A stretch of DNA of 64,000 nucleotides from Varanus komodoensis (lineage: Eukaryota > Chordata > Lepidosauria > Squamata > Varanidae): the NCBI RefSeq assembly GCF_004798865.1, contig NW_025335268.1, positions 39,199,485 through 39,263,484 of the forward strand. The letters are read 5' to 3'. Made by a program: the position numbers and the translations under genes. Under the pieces are notes generated by a model. The model ran no database searches. It was not told the DNA's origin and worked only from the letters and a program-made list of their open reading frames with translations. Position 1 is the first letter of the stretch. Each line of letters begins with the position of its first letter. Of the stretch, positions 56,215 to 64,000 are shown in pieces.

Positions 56215-64000
<7,786 letters not shown>

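Overview
The window is vertebrate nuclear DNA, most likely from a squamate reptile (lizard or snake). It is AT-rich, has long introns, and carries a typical squamate repeat mix: a BovB (RTE) LINE, L2 LINEs, CR1 LINEs, MIR-like and tRNA-Ala-like SINEs, and small hAT-like and Tc1/mariner-like DNA elements. No prokaryotic, organellar or CRISPR feature was seen. Species-level assignment is inference.

Three host genes lie head-to-tail on the + strand. NUP43 (coding exons 2292-9712) is complete: 8 coding exons and 370 aa. LATS1 (non-coding exon near 14.1-14.27 kb, coding exons 17631-37354) is complete: 7 coding exons and 1127 aa, with a likely 3' UTR to about 41.2 kb. KATNA1 (non-coding exon near 44.5 kb, coding exons from 56227) is cut by the right edge: 6 coding exons give residues 1-297 of about 490. 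Every internal intron boundary was checked by eye for GT/AG and reading-frame phase. The same order and relative orientation is known in human chromosome 6q25, where PCMT1 lies upstream of NUP43 on the opposite strand; no PCMT1 exon was recognised in the first 2.3 kb.

Region by region: 1-2.1 kb is upstream repeat-containing DNA. 2.1-9.7 kb is NUP43, with SINE, L2 and mariner-like insertions in its introns. 9.7-13.4 kb is intergenic and holds a 5'-truncated BovB copy with target-site duplication. 13.4-14.3 kb is the CpG-rich LATS1 promoter. 14.3-41.2 kb is LATS1. 41.2-44.2 kb is intergenic with SINEs. 44.2-44.8 kb is the CpG-rich KATNA1 promoter. 44.8-56.2 kb is KATNA1 intron 1, with a dense cluster of short palindromic repeats, CR1 fragments and a 2.5-kb antisense L2. 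56.2-64 kb is the KATNA1 N-terminal half.

The three genes do not form an operon and act in separate processes: a nuclear pore scaffold and kinetochore WD40 protein (NUP43), a Hippo-pathway kinase that phosphorylates YAP/TAZ (LATS1), and the microtubule-severing ATPase p60 katanin (KATNA1). I found no wholly new system. The best leads are a possible kinase-less LATS1 isoform made by reading into intron 4, tandem 3' splice sites with a CA repeat at KATNA1 exon 2, an AAG acceptor at the last LATS1 exon, and several well-bounded mobile elements.
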